DNA of 23,141 bases from JBFMFH01 sp040752275. GTDB lineage: Bacteria > Acidobacteriota > Vicinamibacteria > Vicinamibacterales > JAKQTR01. The position numbers were made by a program, and so were the translations under genes. The stretch covers positions 1 to 23,141 of the forward strand of contig JBFMFH010000039.1 of assembly GCA_040752275.1 (NCBI GenBank). The letters are read 5' to 3'. Positions 1-7,905 of this stretch are shown one piece after another. The notes under the pieces were generated by a model. It did no database searches. It was not told the DNA's origin and saw nothing but the letters and a program-made list of their open reading frames with translations. How positions within the stretch are numbered: position 1 is the stretch's first letter; each line of letters opens with the position of its first letter.

Positions 1-172
1 TGCGGCCGGAGGAGACGAGGCTGTGATCCCGAGCGGGTGGCGCCGGACGGGCGCCCGCCGCGGCGGAAGACCCTCAGCCGTGGTCATGTTTGTGGGTCTG
101 AGCAGCGGTGGGCTGTCCGGCGACAGGACCCGCGAGGGGAGGATCACGAGAGCGGATGGCGCGTCTCGACGA

Positions 173-961
173 CTACCTCCCCTTGGGCCTGTCTTCCCGG
201 AACAGCCAGTCATCGATTGGTGCGTCGTAGATCACGCTGGTGTACGTGAACGGTGTCTCGATCTCGCGCTGGCGGGTCTTCGTCCGTTCGACGATCCGGG
301 TGGGCCACACGACGCCTTGAAACGTTCGGAATGCTCCGAAGTCGCGCGTGGAGAAGGGCGTCACCTCGCGCAGGAGCCGGTAGTCCTGCTTGGCGATGTA
401 CAGCTCGACGGCGTCCTCGCCGACCTTGCCGGCCACAACCCATGTGGGCACTGGCGCCATCTGCGCAGCCTCGCCTGGGGACGCAGGCCCAACCGGCGTC
501 GCCTCGCCATCCGGCTTGAGTTCAAGTTCGGTGGCGTTCTTCGCGTAGAACGCGACCAGGTAGCAGTGGTTGAGCCAGCGCCGCATGCGTGCCGCATCGT
601 AGGGTGAGACCACCAGGTTCCTACGCGTCCAGGCCACACCATCGTCGAGGAAATACTCGTAGAAGGCACGCCCGCGATCGGCCGTCAGGTCCTGATCGAC
701 GCGAATCTGGCCGGAGGGCCTGGCCAGGAGGCGAAAGGCGGCATTGTAGGCGATGCCGTCCTGCATTACGACGTTGCCCCTGATCTCCAGCGTCCGCCAG
801 TCGGTCAGCCGATCTCCGCCATGGGCTGCCACCGACCGGGCGAGCACGTCCGCGGCCGTCTTCGGCTCGCGGGAGCAGCCTACCGCGGTGAGGCCGGACA
901 GCAACACGGCCGCGAGCACCGAGGCGGTCAAGCGCCGGGGAACGCCAGAGCGGTGAGGCAT
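173..961 (-). CDS. Probable outer-membrane lipoprotein, LolA/RseB-like fold suspected
   Basis: Predicted 262-aa lipoprotein of unknown function. Residues 1-28 form a lipoprotein signal (basic start, hydrophobic stretch 12-25) ending at AVGC, with Cys29 the likely lipidated residue. The mature part begins with an 'ADVLARSVAAHGG' helix and continues as alternating beta strands (for example LEIRGNVVMQDG and IRVDQDLTADRG), which resembles the LolA/RseB-like lipoprotein-binding fold; that assignment is by eye only. The ATG at 961 was chosen because GGAG-type sequence lies just upstream and the signal peptide starts there; the frame stays open upstream but would add an unlikely 113 residues. It is the last gene of a three-gene minus-strand operon, 13 nt after the aldo/keto reductase. 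It may carry or sense an envelope lipid or protein connected with that enzyme (inference). Confidence 0.75.
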   Translation of the reverse strand: MPHRSGVPRRLTASVLAAVLLSGLTAVGCSREPKTAADVLARSVAAHGGDRLTDWRTLEIRGNVVMQDGIAYNAAFRLLARPSGQIRVDQDLTADRGRAFYEYFLDDGVAWTRRNLVVSPYDAARMRRWLNHCYLVAFYAKNATELELKPDGEATPVGPASPGEAAQMAPVPTWVVAGKVGEDAVELYIAKQDYRLLREVTPFSTRDFGAFRTFQGVVWPTRIVERTKTRQREIETPFTYTSVIYDAPIDDWLFREDRPKGR

Positions 962-974
962 GTCTCCACTCCCC

Positions 975-2162
975 TCAGACGAATCGCAGTTGCCGGTCGG
1001 CCTCGACGAGCCGCTCTCGGACACGAAGTCCGTAGGGACAAGCCGGCTCGCACGGGGCCGGGCACCCGGCGCAGGCCGACGGCCGGACGTGCGCGGGGAC
1101 GAGGCCATATCGCTGCATGGCGAACTTCTCCTCACGGTAGTCCTCGTAATACATCTTGTAGCGGAGAATGTCGGCAACGGGCACGCCGCACGGGCAGGCA
1201 TCGTGGCAGGCGCGGCAGCCTGGGCGACAATAGCGAGAGCCCACGGCGGCGGCAACCGCATCGAGATACCGCCTGTCGCGAGCGGTGAGGCCCGTCGCAC
1301 CCGAGACGGCCAGGTACTCGGTGACGGCGTCGTAGTTGCGCATGCTGACCACGAGCGTGTCGAACAGGTCGGAGGTGACGACCCACTTCAGCACCGCCTG
1401 CCTGGCACTGGTCTGCTCGTTCTGCAGCTCGCGGATGGGCAGGTCCGACTTGTAGGCGGTCATCGTCTTCATGGCGATGGTGCCCACCCCCTTCGACCGG
1501 GCCTTCTGAAGGAGCGGCTCGAGGCCGTGAGTCAGGAAGTTCGCGCCCAGCAGCACGACGTCGAATCGGCCGTTGTCGATGCCCCAGCCGACTTCCTCGA
1601 TCATGCGGACCCCGTGGCTGGAGGCGCCAGTGAACCGGACCTTTCCGCGCCGCTTCGCCTCGTCCCAGGCTTCATAGATGGCGGGGTTCTGAATGCGCTC
1701 GAGTCCCCCGTAGCGCGGGTGCCCGATCGAGTGGATCATCATGCAATCGACGTAGGTCGTGTTCAGTCGCGCGAGGGAGACGTCCAGCGCCTCGAGGAGG
1801 GCCGCCTTGGTGACCGTGGGGGTCACCAGGGGTGGGTCCCATTTGTCGAGGACGAACACCTTGTCCCGCCACTTCGGCAGCACCTTGCCGATCAGTGCCT
1901 CGTGTCCGGTGTACTGGAAGCCCGTGTCGATCAGGTTGATGCCGCTCTCGAAGATGTAATTGAGCACGGCCGGATCGCGCTGGCCCGAGCCGGCCGAAAT
2001 GTCGCCGACCTTCCATCCGGTCTTGCCCAGAGGCTTGTAGCGGCGGACCATCGGGCGGGCCGGAGCCTGCCCCGCCGCCACGTGGCCGACTGGGGCGGAT
2101 GCGGCGCCCGCGGCCAGGACGCCGGAGGATCGCAAGAACTCACGACGGCTGAAACGATTCAT
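975..2162 (-). CDS. Tat-exported aldo/keto reductase with C-terminal iron-sulfur cysteine motifs
   Basis: 395-aa oxidoreductase, probably acting outside the cytoplasm. The N-terminus has a twin-arginine signal (SRREFLRSSG, residues 5-14, then an Ala-rich hydrophobic stretch). The barrel shows the aldo/keto reductase tetrad as Asp79 (LIDTG), Tyr84, Lys107 (VLDKW) and His144 (MMIHS). The C-terminal 85 residues hold two ferredoxin-like cysteine groups: Cys312/316/319/323, with Cys325 close by, and Cys364/367/371/375 (CX2CX3CX3CP). These suggest one or two 4Fe-4S clusters, which fits folded export through Tat. The ATG overlaps the stop of the upstream DUF6599-like gene (ATGA), so translation is probably coupled; the lipoprotein gene follows 13 nt later. 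The substrate and electron partner are unknown. Family call is secure; export and clusters are inferred from motifs. Confidence 0.88.
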   Translation of the reverse strand: MNRFSRREFLRSSGVLAAGAASAPVGHVAAGQAPARPMVRRYKPLGKTGWKVGDISAGSGQRDPAVLNYIFESGINLIDTGFQYTGHEALIGKVLPKWRDKVFVLDKWDPPLVTPTVTKAALLEALDVSLARLNTTYVDCMMIHSIGHPRYGGLERIQNPAIYEAWDEAKRRGKVRFTGASSHGVRMIEEVGWGIDNGRFDVVLLGANFLTHGLEPLLQKARSKGVGTIAMKTMTAYKSDLPIRELQNEQTSARQAVLKWVVTSDLFDTLVVSMRNYDAVTEYLAVSGATGLTARDRRYLDAVAAAVGSRYCRPGCRACHDACPCGVPVADILRYKMYYEDYREEKFAMQRYGLVPAHVRPSACAGCPAPCEPACPYGLRVRERLVEADRQLRFV

Positions 2163-3130
2163 GGCCGGCCTGCCTTTCCGGACGGTGGCGCCGAGCCGGG
2201 CAGCCTGCCCAGCGCCGCGGAGACAAGCGCCCGGGCCGTGGGATCGTCGGGAGCGCCGAGCGCGATGAGGAGGTGAGAGCGGGACCGGACGGCCAGGATG
2301 AGCCCGTGGTAGCGGTCTCTCGCCAGCCAGGCCTCGTCCCCGAGGGCCGCACGAGATGAGGGCGCCGCGCCGGCATCCGCCAGGAAGGTCTGGTATTGTC
2401 TGATGGCCCTCGTCGCCACTTCGCTCGAGTCCAACGAGAGGATCACCAGCGTGGTCGTAGACGTCCCGGCCGGGTACTCGGCCTGGAACGCCTTGGAGAG
2501 GAAGCTCTGTCCCAACACGTCCGTGGGGATGTACCTGATGGAGTCTGCCGCGAGGCCGTCCGTGGGGAAGTAGGCCAGCTCGGCGGGCGGAGCACCGGGA
2601 TCGCCCAACCGCGCGGCCACCTGCCGCGCCAGTTGCTCCAGGAGGCCTGTCGCGCCGGCCTCGGACGGCGACACCCAGAGCTTGACGTAGTACGGCCCGG
2701 ACCAGAACCGCACCGAATCGGACCCCGCGGAGCCGGCGGCTCCAACGGACAGGACGGCAGAGGCTGGCGAGCGCTCTTCGGTGTAGATGCCGAATGCCCC
2801 GACCTGGTCGGTCATCCGGTAGACGTCCAGCGTCGCCAGCGCACCGCGGGTGTGGCGGTACCGCGCGGCCGCTGCCTCTTCGAAGCCGTAGGCGAGGTAC
2901 TGCTCGGCGCCCCCGTTGATGTACTCCCACAGGTTGCCTGGGCCGTATCGCTGGACGGTGCCGTCGCGCGTCCAGCCCGAGACCGTGTCGGGCATGAACG
3001 GCGGGGACATCGCGTCCCGACCCTCGGCCGCGGCTTTCGGGTCGACGGCCTTCGGGCCCGGCACGGGCGGCGCACCGCCGCAGGCGGCGCAGAACAGCCC
3101 GGTGGCGACGAACCAGGCGGCGGTCTTCAT
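2159..3130 (-). CDS. DUF6599-like exported protein, possible lipoprotein
   Basis: 323-aa exported protein. Residues 1-19 form a short signal (Lys2, hydrophobic core) with two cysteines at 14 and 17. Neither sits in a perfect lipobox, though CAAC at 14-17 is close, so it is either a lipoprotein or a cleaved secreted protein. The conserved stretch GNLWEYINGGAEQYL (65-79), followed by DVYRM (102-106) and AFGIY (112-116), is what I recognise as the DUF6599 pattern; its function is unknown. The ATG at 3130 has AAGGA about 10 nt upstream; the open frame continues upstream to 3250 without signal character. First gene of the operon with the Tat aldo/keto reductase (4-nt ATGA overlap) and the lipoprotein. 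A TATACT -10 box lies about 110 nt upstream. Confidence 0.8.
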   Translation of the reverse strand: MKTAAWFVATGLFCAACGGAPPVPGPKAVDPKAAAEGRDAMSPPFMPDTVSGWTRDGTVQRYGPGNLWEYINGGAEQYLAYGFEEAAAARYRHTRGALATLDVYRMTDQVGAFGIYTEERSPASAVLSVGAAGSAGSDSVRFWSGPYYVKLWVSPSEAGATGLLEQLARQVAARLGDPGAPPAELAYFPTDGLAADSIRYIPTDVLGQSFLSKAFQAEYPAGTSTTTLVILSLDSSEVATRAIRQYQTFLADAGAAPSSRAALGDEAWLARDRYHGLILAVRSRSHLLIALGAPDDPTARALVSAALGRLPGSAPPSGKAGRP

Positions 3131-3241
3131 GAGCGGCAGTCCTTTCAGTCGACACAGGCACGGTACGCTGCGCGCTGGCAGCGCACGATGCCGTGAGACG
3201 CGTGACGACAGGGGCCGGCCCCCGGCGACAGGGGGCGGCAC

Positions 3242-3247
3242 AGTATA
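3242..3247 (-). promoter_or_regulatory. Possible -10 box (TATACT) for the DUF6599/aldo-keto reductase operon
   Basis: On the minus strand TATACT matches the sigma-70 -10 consensus at five of six positions and would give a leader of about 105 nt. No good -35 hexamer is seen at 16-18 nt. The surrounding 202-nt gap (3131-3332) separates two divergent genes. On the plus strand TACACT at 3284-3289 could be the -10 for the YjbQ-family gene, again without a clear -35. Confidence 0.4.
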
Positions 3248-3332
3248 CACCGGCCTTTACAGCGCAAAGTCGACATGCTAGGGTACACTACGCTGATCGG
3301 CTGGGTTGCGGCCTTGCATTGGAGAACGTCGG

Positions 3333-4406
3333 ATGCCTGCTGCGCCTCGTGAGGTCACCGTCGCCCTGACGCCCAGGGCCCGCTTCGATGTCATCGACGT
3401 GCGGGCCGAGGCCGCCAGGCAGCACGGTGACGCCCTCGACGAGTTCCAGAATTGCCTGTACTGCTCGTTCCACACCACGGCGGGCTATCTCGACCAGAGT
3501 CTCGCCAGCCGCCTGGGCCGCCAGGGCAATGGGGTCGAGGCCTACGTCGGGGCGTTCCGCACCGTGTTCCCGGAGGGGGCCGACTACCGCCACGACAACA
3601 TGGAGGAGCGCAGCGAGCTCACCGACGCGCAACGCGTGGTCGAGCCGCGCAACGGTGACTCGCACCTGGGGTTCATGGCCGCCGGCCTGAAGCCCGTCGT
3701 CACCTACCAGAACATCCCGGGCGGTCCGGTCAGTTTCGTCGACCTCGACGGCATGCAGGCCGATCAGCGGCCGCGCCGCCGTGTCACGACCGTCGTCGGG
3801 TACGCCGCGGAAGAGGTGGTCGCCCGTGTGCGAATCAGCATCCCGGTGTCGAACCATCCGCTCGACTCGGTGAACCTGAAGGATCCCAGGCTTGGCTTCT
3901 ACGAGCAGCTCGCGGAGATGATTGGCCGGTTTGGCGTGGGCAAGGGCCGGCTGCGGCTCGATCTGGCCTCGAAGGAACGGCATGTGGGCCTGACCGTCAA
4001 CGAGTATGAGACCCTGTTGATGCAGCACGATCTGACGGAGGTCATGCGCAACCCCGTCCGCTTCGTCGCCGAACGTGGGCGGCATGCCTTGCACGATCCT
4101 CGCCTGGTACCGACCAAGACGCTAGGCTACGCGAAGTACGACCTGGTCCGGGCCCTCAACGAAGCCCTCGACGCGCTCGGCCTGAGCGAGTCGCTCGTGG
4201 AGCGGATCCTCGCGAAGATGATGGGCGTTCCGGCCGAGCGGTTCTTCAGGATGAAGCGGTCGGTCAGCCTGCTGGTGTCCGATCGCCAGCGAGACGGGCG
4301 TGGCGCGATTGTCGAAGGCACCTACCAGAGCCCGATTCTCGTGCAGTGGCGTTCGTCGGAGACGCGGATGCGGGAGATCGAAGCGACCCTCACGCGGTTT
4401 GTCTGA
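3333..4406 (+). CDS. YjbQ/UPF0047-family protein with a long C-terminal extension
   Basis: 357 aa. Residues about 9-157 carry the YjbQ/UPF0047 pattern: HTT at 47-49 inside CSFHTTAGYLDQSL, VFPEGADYRHDN at 78-89, NGDSHLGFMAAGL at 107-119 and FVDLDG at 135-140, followed by an Arg-rich strand. Members of this family are small (roughly 130-150 residues) and have been linked to thiamin-phosphate synthase-like activity when tested in vitro; the His residues are thought to form the active site. Here about 200 further residues follow (161-357) that I do not recognise, including a mixed helical stretch around YDLVRALNEALDALG. The ATG at 3333 was chosen because GGAGA lies 7 nt upstream; a TTG at 3306 is less likely. 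Transcribed divergently from the DUF6599 operon. The true substrate is unknown. Confidence 0.75.
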   Translation: MPAAPREVTVALTPRARFDVIDVRAEAARQHGDALDEFQNCLYCSFHTTAGYLDQSLASRLGRQGNGVEAYVGAFRTVFPEGADYRHDNMEERSELTDAQRVVEPRNGDSHLGFMAAGLKPVVTYQNIPGGPVSFVDLDGMQADQRPRRRVTTVVGYAAEEVVARVRISIPVSNHPLDSVNLKDPRLGFYEQLAEMIGRFGVGKGRLRLDLASKERHVGLTVNEYETLLMQHDLTEVMRNPVRFVAERGRHALHDPRLVPTKTLGYAKYDLVRALNEALDALGLSESLVERILAKMMGVPAERFFRMKRSVSLLVSDRQRDGRGAIVEGTYQSPILVQWRSSETRMREIEATLTRFV

Positions 4407-4411
4407 GACGC

Positions 4412-4427
4412 CGGGTCCGAAGACCCG
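4412..4427 (+). terminator. Small hairpin after the YjbQ-family gene
   Basis: CGGGTC and GACCCG form a 6-bp stem around CGAA, 6 nt after the stop codon. No T-tract follows, so it may be a weak terminator or processing site before the aminotransferase gene. Confidence 0.3.
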
Positions 4428-4466
4428 CTCTGGCCTGCCTGCGGAGGGACGAACTGGAGGGTTGCC

Positions 4467-5606
4467 ATGGAGCTGTCACGACGGTCCTTCGTGCGTGCAC
4501 TGAGTGTGGCCGGTGCCGGACTCGTGTCGCCCCAGGCAATCACGGCGAGGGGCCGCGAGGCCGGCTTCGCGGCCGGGTGGCTCGGACAGGGTGATTCGGC
4601 CTCCACGATCCTGCTCAACAGCAACGAGAACCCTCTCGGGCCTGGCCCCGCGGCCCTTGACGCGCTCAAAGCGGCCCTCGGTGATGCCTGCCGCTATCCG
4701 TCGCGCGCCGGCGACAGACTGCCGAACGCCATCGCCGCCGCCCTCCAGGTGCCCGCCGACCACGTGCTGCCCGCCTGCGGGTCCGGCGAGATCTTGACGA
4801 TTGCGGTTGAGGCATTCTGTTCGCCGACGCGTCCCCTCGTGACCGGGCTGCCGACCTTCGAGACCTGCACGCGCACGGCCACGTTCCGCAACCTGCCCGT
4901 GCACGAGGTGCGGGTCGCTGCCGACATGGCGCTCGATCTCAGGGGCATGGAAGACAAGGCGGCTGGTGCGGGACTGATCTTCCTCTGCAACCCGAACAAT
5001 CCGACCGGTACCGTGTTTGGCGCCCCAGTTATCGAGGGCTTCATCGATCGCGTCCGCAGGGTCTCGCCGGACACGATCATCCTCGTCGACGAGGCCTACC
5101 ACGAATACGTCGGGGAGCCGTCCTACGCATCGGCCATCCCCCTGGCGCGCGAGTACCCGCAGGTCATCGTCAGCCGGACGTGTTCCAAGGTTCACGGCAT
5201 GGCGGGGCTGCGCGTCGGCTTTGCCATCGGACGGCCCGAGACTCTGCGGAAGATGAGCGGATGGCGCCTGGGGAACGGGCTGAACATCCTGGGGATCCAC
5301 GCCGCCGCCGCCGCGCTGGGCGACGCGGCGAACATCGCGCGCGCGCGGGCGGCCAACCGCGAGGCGAGAGACTTCGCCCGGCAGCTCTTCGGCGATCTCG
5401 GCTACCGTGTGCTGGAATCCCACACGAACTTCGTTCTCGTCGACATCCGCCGCGACGCCGCGGAGTTCGCCAAGGCCTGCCGGGCAGGTGGTGTCTCGGT
5501 TGGCCGGCCCTTCCCGCCGCTGACGACCTGGTCACGCATCTCGCTGGGAACGATGGCCGAGATGGAACGGGCGGCCGCGACGTTCCGGAAGATCCTGAGA
5601 GGCTGA
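4467..5606 (+). CDS. Tat-exported PLP aminotransferase, histidinol-phosphate aminotransferase-like
   Basis: 379-aa class I/II (fold-type I) aminotransferase. The catalytic core is complete: ENPLGPGP (54-61), NPNNPTG (175-181), VDEAYHEY (207-214, with the PLP-ring Asp208 and Tyr211), the Schiff-base Lys241 in SRTCSKVHG, and Arg249 in GLRVGF, all typical of HisC-like enzymes that exchange amino groups between amino acids and 2-oxo acids. Unusually, the N-terminus is a twin-arginine signal (LSRRSFVRAL at 3-12, then an Ala/Gly-rich hydrophobic stretch), so the enzyme is probably exported folded with its cofactor. GGAGG lies 6 nt before the ATG. A TonB-dependent receptor follows after 23 nt and an M14 peptidase after that, which suggests work on imported or peptide-derived amino acids rather than histidine synthesis. 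Amino donor and acceptor cannot be read from the sequence. Confidence 0.87.
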   Translation: MELSRRSFVRALSVAGAGLVSPQAITARGREAGFAAGWLGQGDSASTILLNSNENPLGPGPAALDALKAALGDACRYPSRAGDRLPNAIAAALQVPADHVLPACGSGEILTIAVEAFCSPTRPLVTGLPTFETCTRTATFRNLPVHEVRVAADMALDLRGMEDKAAGAGLIFLCNPNNPTGTVFGAPVIEGFIDRVRRVSPDTIILVDEAYHEYVGEPSYASAIPLAREYPQVIVSRTCSKVHGMAGLRVGFAIGRPETLRKMSGWRLGNGLNILGIHAAAAALGDAANIARARAANREARDFARQLFGDLGYRVLESHTNFVLVDIRRDAAEFAKACRAGGVSVGRPFPPLTTWSRISLGTMAEMERAAATFRKILRG

Positions 5607-5629
5607 GCGACTCGCTCCGGCACACGACC

Positions 5630-7894
5630 GTGCTCGCCCGGCGTTTCGTTGCGGTCCTCCTCCTGATGGCCGCCAGCCACGCGGCGGCGGCGCAGCCCCC
5701 GCCATCCTCCCGCCTCGGCATCGTGCAGGGGAAGGTCCTCGATGCCAGGACCGGCCAGCCCCTCCGCGGCGTACAGATCCGTCTGGCCGGAACCGCTCAT
5801 GCCGTCACGACAGACCCGGCCGGGCACTTCCGTCTCGAACGCGTCGCCGCGGGTGAGTACGTGCTTATGGCGTCGGTGGTCGGCTATGGCCTGGTCAGGC
5901 GGCCCGTCGGCATCCGGGAGGGCGTCACGCTGCAGGTCGACATCGTGCTCTCCGAAGGCATCGGCACCTACGAGGAGCGCGTCGATGTCGTCGCGCCACT
6001 CTTCGAGCGGACCGAGCCGGGCACCGTCGGGGAGACGACAATCGGGAACGCGGATCTGCTTAACCTCCGCGGTCTCGTCGCCGACGATCCGCTCCGGGCC
6101 GTTCAGGTGGTGCCGGGTGTGGCGTCGTCGGACGACTTCACGGCGGAGTTCTCCGTGCGCGGGAGCAGCCCGCGGGATGTCGGCATTGTGCTCGACGGCG
6201 TCCCCGCCGCATCGGTGCTCCTGCACGCGGTCGAGGGGCGGGACGATACCGGGTCGATCGCCCGCATCAACAGCGATGTCCTCGATCGAGCCACGATCCT
6301 AGTGGGCTCGTACCCACAACGATATGGAGGGCGACTCGGCGCCCAGTTGGAGCTTGCCACCCGACCCGGGTCGCGGGACCGGGTCCACGTGCGGGGCGTG
6401 GCGAGTACGGTGACGGCCGCCGTCGTGGCCGAGGGGCCTCTGGCAGCCCGGCGGGGGGCCTGGCTGGCCTCGGTCCGCCAGAGTTACCTCGACTGGGTCA
6501 TCCGTGCGCTCGATGAGGACAGCACGAGCTGGCTGGACTTCACGGACGGGCTGATCCGGCTGGACCTCGACCTGTCCGGCCGGCACCAGGTGTCGCTGAT
6601 GGCGACGGGCGGGCGGTCGCACCTCGAAGAGAAGAACCCGAACCCGGGGGCGAACTCGCTCCACGACGGCGTGGCTCACGGCGGGCTGGTCGTGGCGGGA
6701 CTCCGCTCGCAGGGGGCGTCCTTTCTCGTGAGCCAGCGTGCGTTCGCCATGAGCAACCGGTTCACCAATACGAGGGAGGATGGAGAAGAACTAGGGAGCG
6801 GGCGCCGCTTCGATGCCGGGTACCGGGTCGATGCCGTGCGGAGCATCAGCGGGCGAACCTCGCTCGAGTTCGGGGGACAGATCCACTGGTTGTCGGAGCG
6901 CCAGGCAGTCTGGGCGTACGACCGGCGGCGCCCGGGCCAGCGCACGGCCGACGAGCAGGTGAACGTATCATGGGTGGAGGCGGGTGCGTATGGCCAGGTG
7001 CGATGGGAACCCCGCGACACCTCGTCGCTCACCGGCGGCGCACGACTCGATCGCAACACGCTGACGGGCGACACGGCGGTGTCACCATGGACACAGGTCC
7101 GGCTGGGTCTCGCAAGGTCCATTGCCGTGACAGGCGGCACCGGCGTGTACAGGCAGGTGCCACTTCCGGTTCAGGTGGCGGGGGTTCATGGTGGGAGGGA
7201 CTTGCTCGGCCTCGAACGCGCGTGGCATGCCGATGCCGGGCTCGAGGGCGCGCTCGGCACCCGCGCCCGCTGGCAGTGTGCGGTGTTCTCCCGGAGCGAG
7301 GCTCACGTCGTCTGGGCCGAGGGCCTGGAACCTCGGAGGGTCGGTGGAGCCGTAGTCGTGCCGCGACCGGGCGCGGTCTACGAGAACCGGCTCGACGGCT
7401 CGTCCCGCGGAGTCGAACTGATCGTCCATCGTCGCGACGCGGGCGGCGTCTCGGGCTGGGTCGGCTATGCGTATGCTCGCACGCAGTATCGCGATACGAT
7501 CACGGGTGAGCGCTTCGACGGCGACTGGGACCAGCGCCACACGATCAACGCGTACGGCAACGTGCGCCTCACGTCGAAGACCATGGCCATCGTCCGGTAC
7601 CGGTACGGCAGCAATGTGCCGCTGAAGGGCTACTACACAGACACGCACCAGGTCGACGACGAAGGACTGCCCGTGTTCGTGGCGGGCCCCGCGCGCAACG
7701 CCGCGCGCCTGCCGGTGTATTCGCGCCTCGATCTGCGACTGAACCACGTCTTTCACGTCGGCCGCCGGCGGCTCACCCTCTTCGTGGAAGTGATCAACGT
7801 GGCGGATCGGACGAACGCCGGGCCGTCCGGCGGGCGTCGCGTTGAGAAGCTGCTGCCGTTCATCCCAGCGGCAGGGTTCCTGTTCGAGTTCTGA
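5630..7894 (+). CDS. TonB-dependent receptor with N-terminal carboxypeptidase-regulatory-like domain
   Basis: 754-aa outer-membrane receptor. A signal peptide (residues 1-19, ending AAAAQ) is followed by a beta-sandwich carboxypeptidase-regulatory-like domain (about 24-107: GKVLDARTGQPLRGVQIRL ... GYGLVRRPVGI), a plug domain (about 120-235, with FSVRGSSPRDVGIVLDGVP) and a beta barrel ending in Phe, as the barrel-assembly machinery prefers. The total length is short for this type of receptor, and no TonB-box is obvious. The start is a GTG at 5630, chosen because the signal peptide begins there; the ribosome-binding site is weak, so translation may be coupled to the aminotransferase ending 23 nt before. 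An ATG at 5665 would cut the signal short. Followed by the M14 peptidase after 11 nt. The ligand is unknown; a peptide or peptide-metal complex would fit the context. Confidence 0.85.
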   Translation: MLARRFVAVLLLMAASHAAAAQPPPSSRLGIVQGKVLDARTGQPLRGVQIRLAGTAHAVTTDPAGHFRLERVAAGEYVLMASVVGYGLVRRPVGIREGVTLQVDIVLSEGIGTYEERVDVVAPLFERTEPGTVGETTIGNADLLNLRGLVADDPLRAVQVVPGVASSDDFTAEFSVRGSSPRDVGIVLDGVPAASVLLHAVEGRDDTGSIARINSDVLDRATILVGSYPQRYGGRLGAQLELATRPGSRDRVHVRGVASTVTAAVVAEGPLAARRGAWLASVRQSYLDWVIRALDEDSTSWLDFTDGLIRLDLDLSGRHQVSLMATGGRSHLEEKNPNPGANSLHDGVAHGGLVVAGLRSQGASFLVSQRAFAMSNRFTNTREDGEELGSGRRFDAGYRVDAVRSISGRTSLEFGGQIHWLSERQAVWAYDRRRPGQRTADEQVNVSWVEAGAYGQVRWEPRDTSSLTGGARLDRNTLTGDTAVSPWTQVRLGLARSIAVTGGTGVYRQVPLPVQVAGVHGGRDLLGLERAWHADAGLEGALGTRARWQCAVFSRSEAHVVWAEGLEPRRVGGAVVVPRPGAVYENRLDGSSRGVELIVHRRDAGGVSGWVGYAYARTQYRDTITGERFDGDWDQRHTINAYGNVRLTSKTMAIVRYRYGSNVPLKGYYTDTHQVDDEGLPVFVAGPARNAARLPVYSRLDLRLNHVFHVGRRRLTLFVEVINVADRTNAGPSGGRRVEKLLPFIPAAGFLFEF

Positions 7895-7905
7895 GGAGAC
7901 TTCGC

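Noticed and set aside
3..26. Possible tail of a plus-strand gene entering from the left (reading ...RPEETRL then TGA)
   Set aside because: Only seven codons are visible, which is too little to support a gene. Nothing else in 1-172 is convincing either.
2163..3161. N-terminal extension of the aldo/keto reductase frame over the whole DUF6599-like gene
   Set aside because: The extension is antisense-like Arg/Gly filler in another frame of a recognisable gene, and the Tat signal and ATGA overlap fix the start at 2162.
5180..5629. Longer start for the first TonB-dependent receptor, overlapping the aminotransferase
   Set aside because: The added 150 residues lie out of frame inside the aminotransferase and are Arg/Gly-rich; the signal peptide starts at the GTG at 5630.
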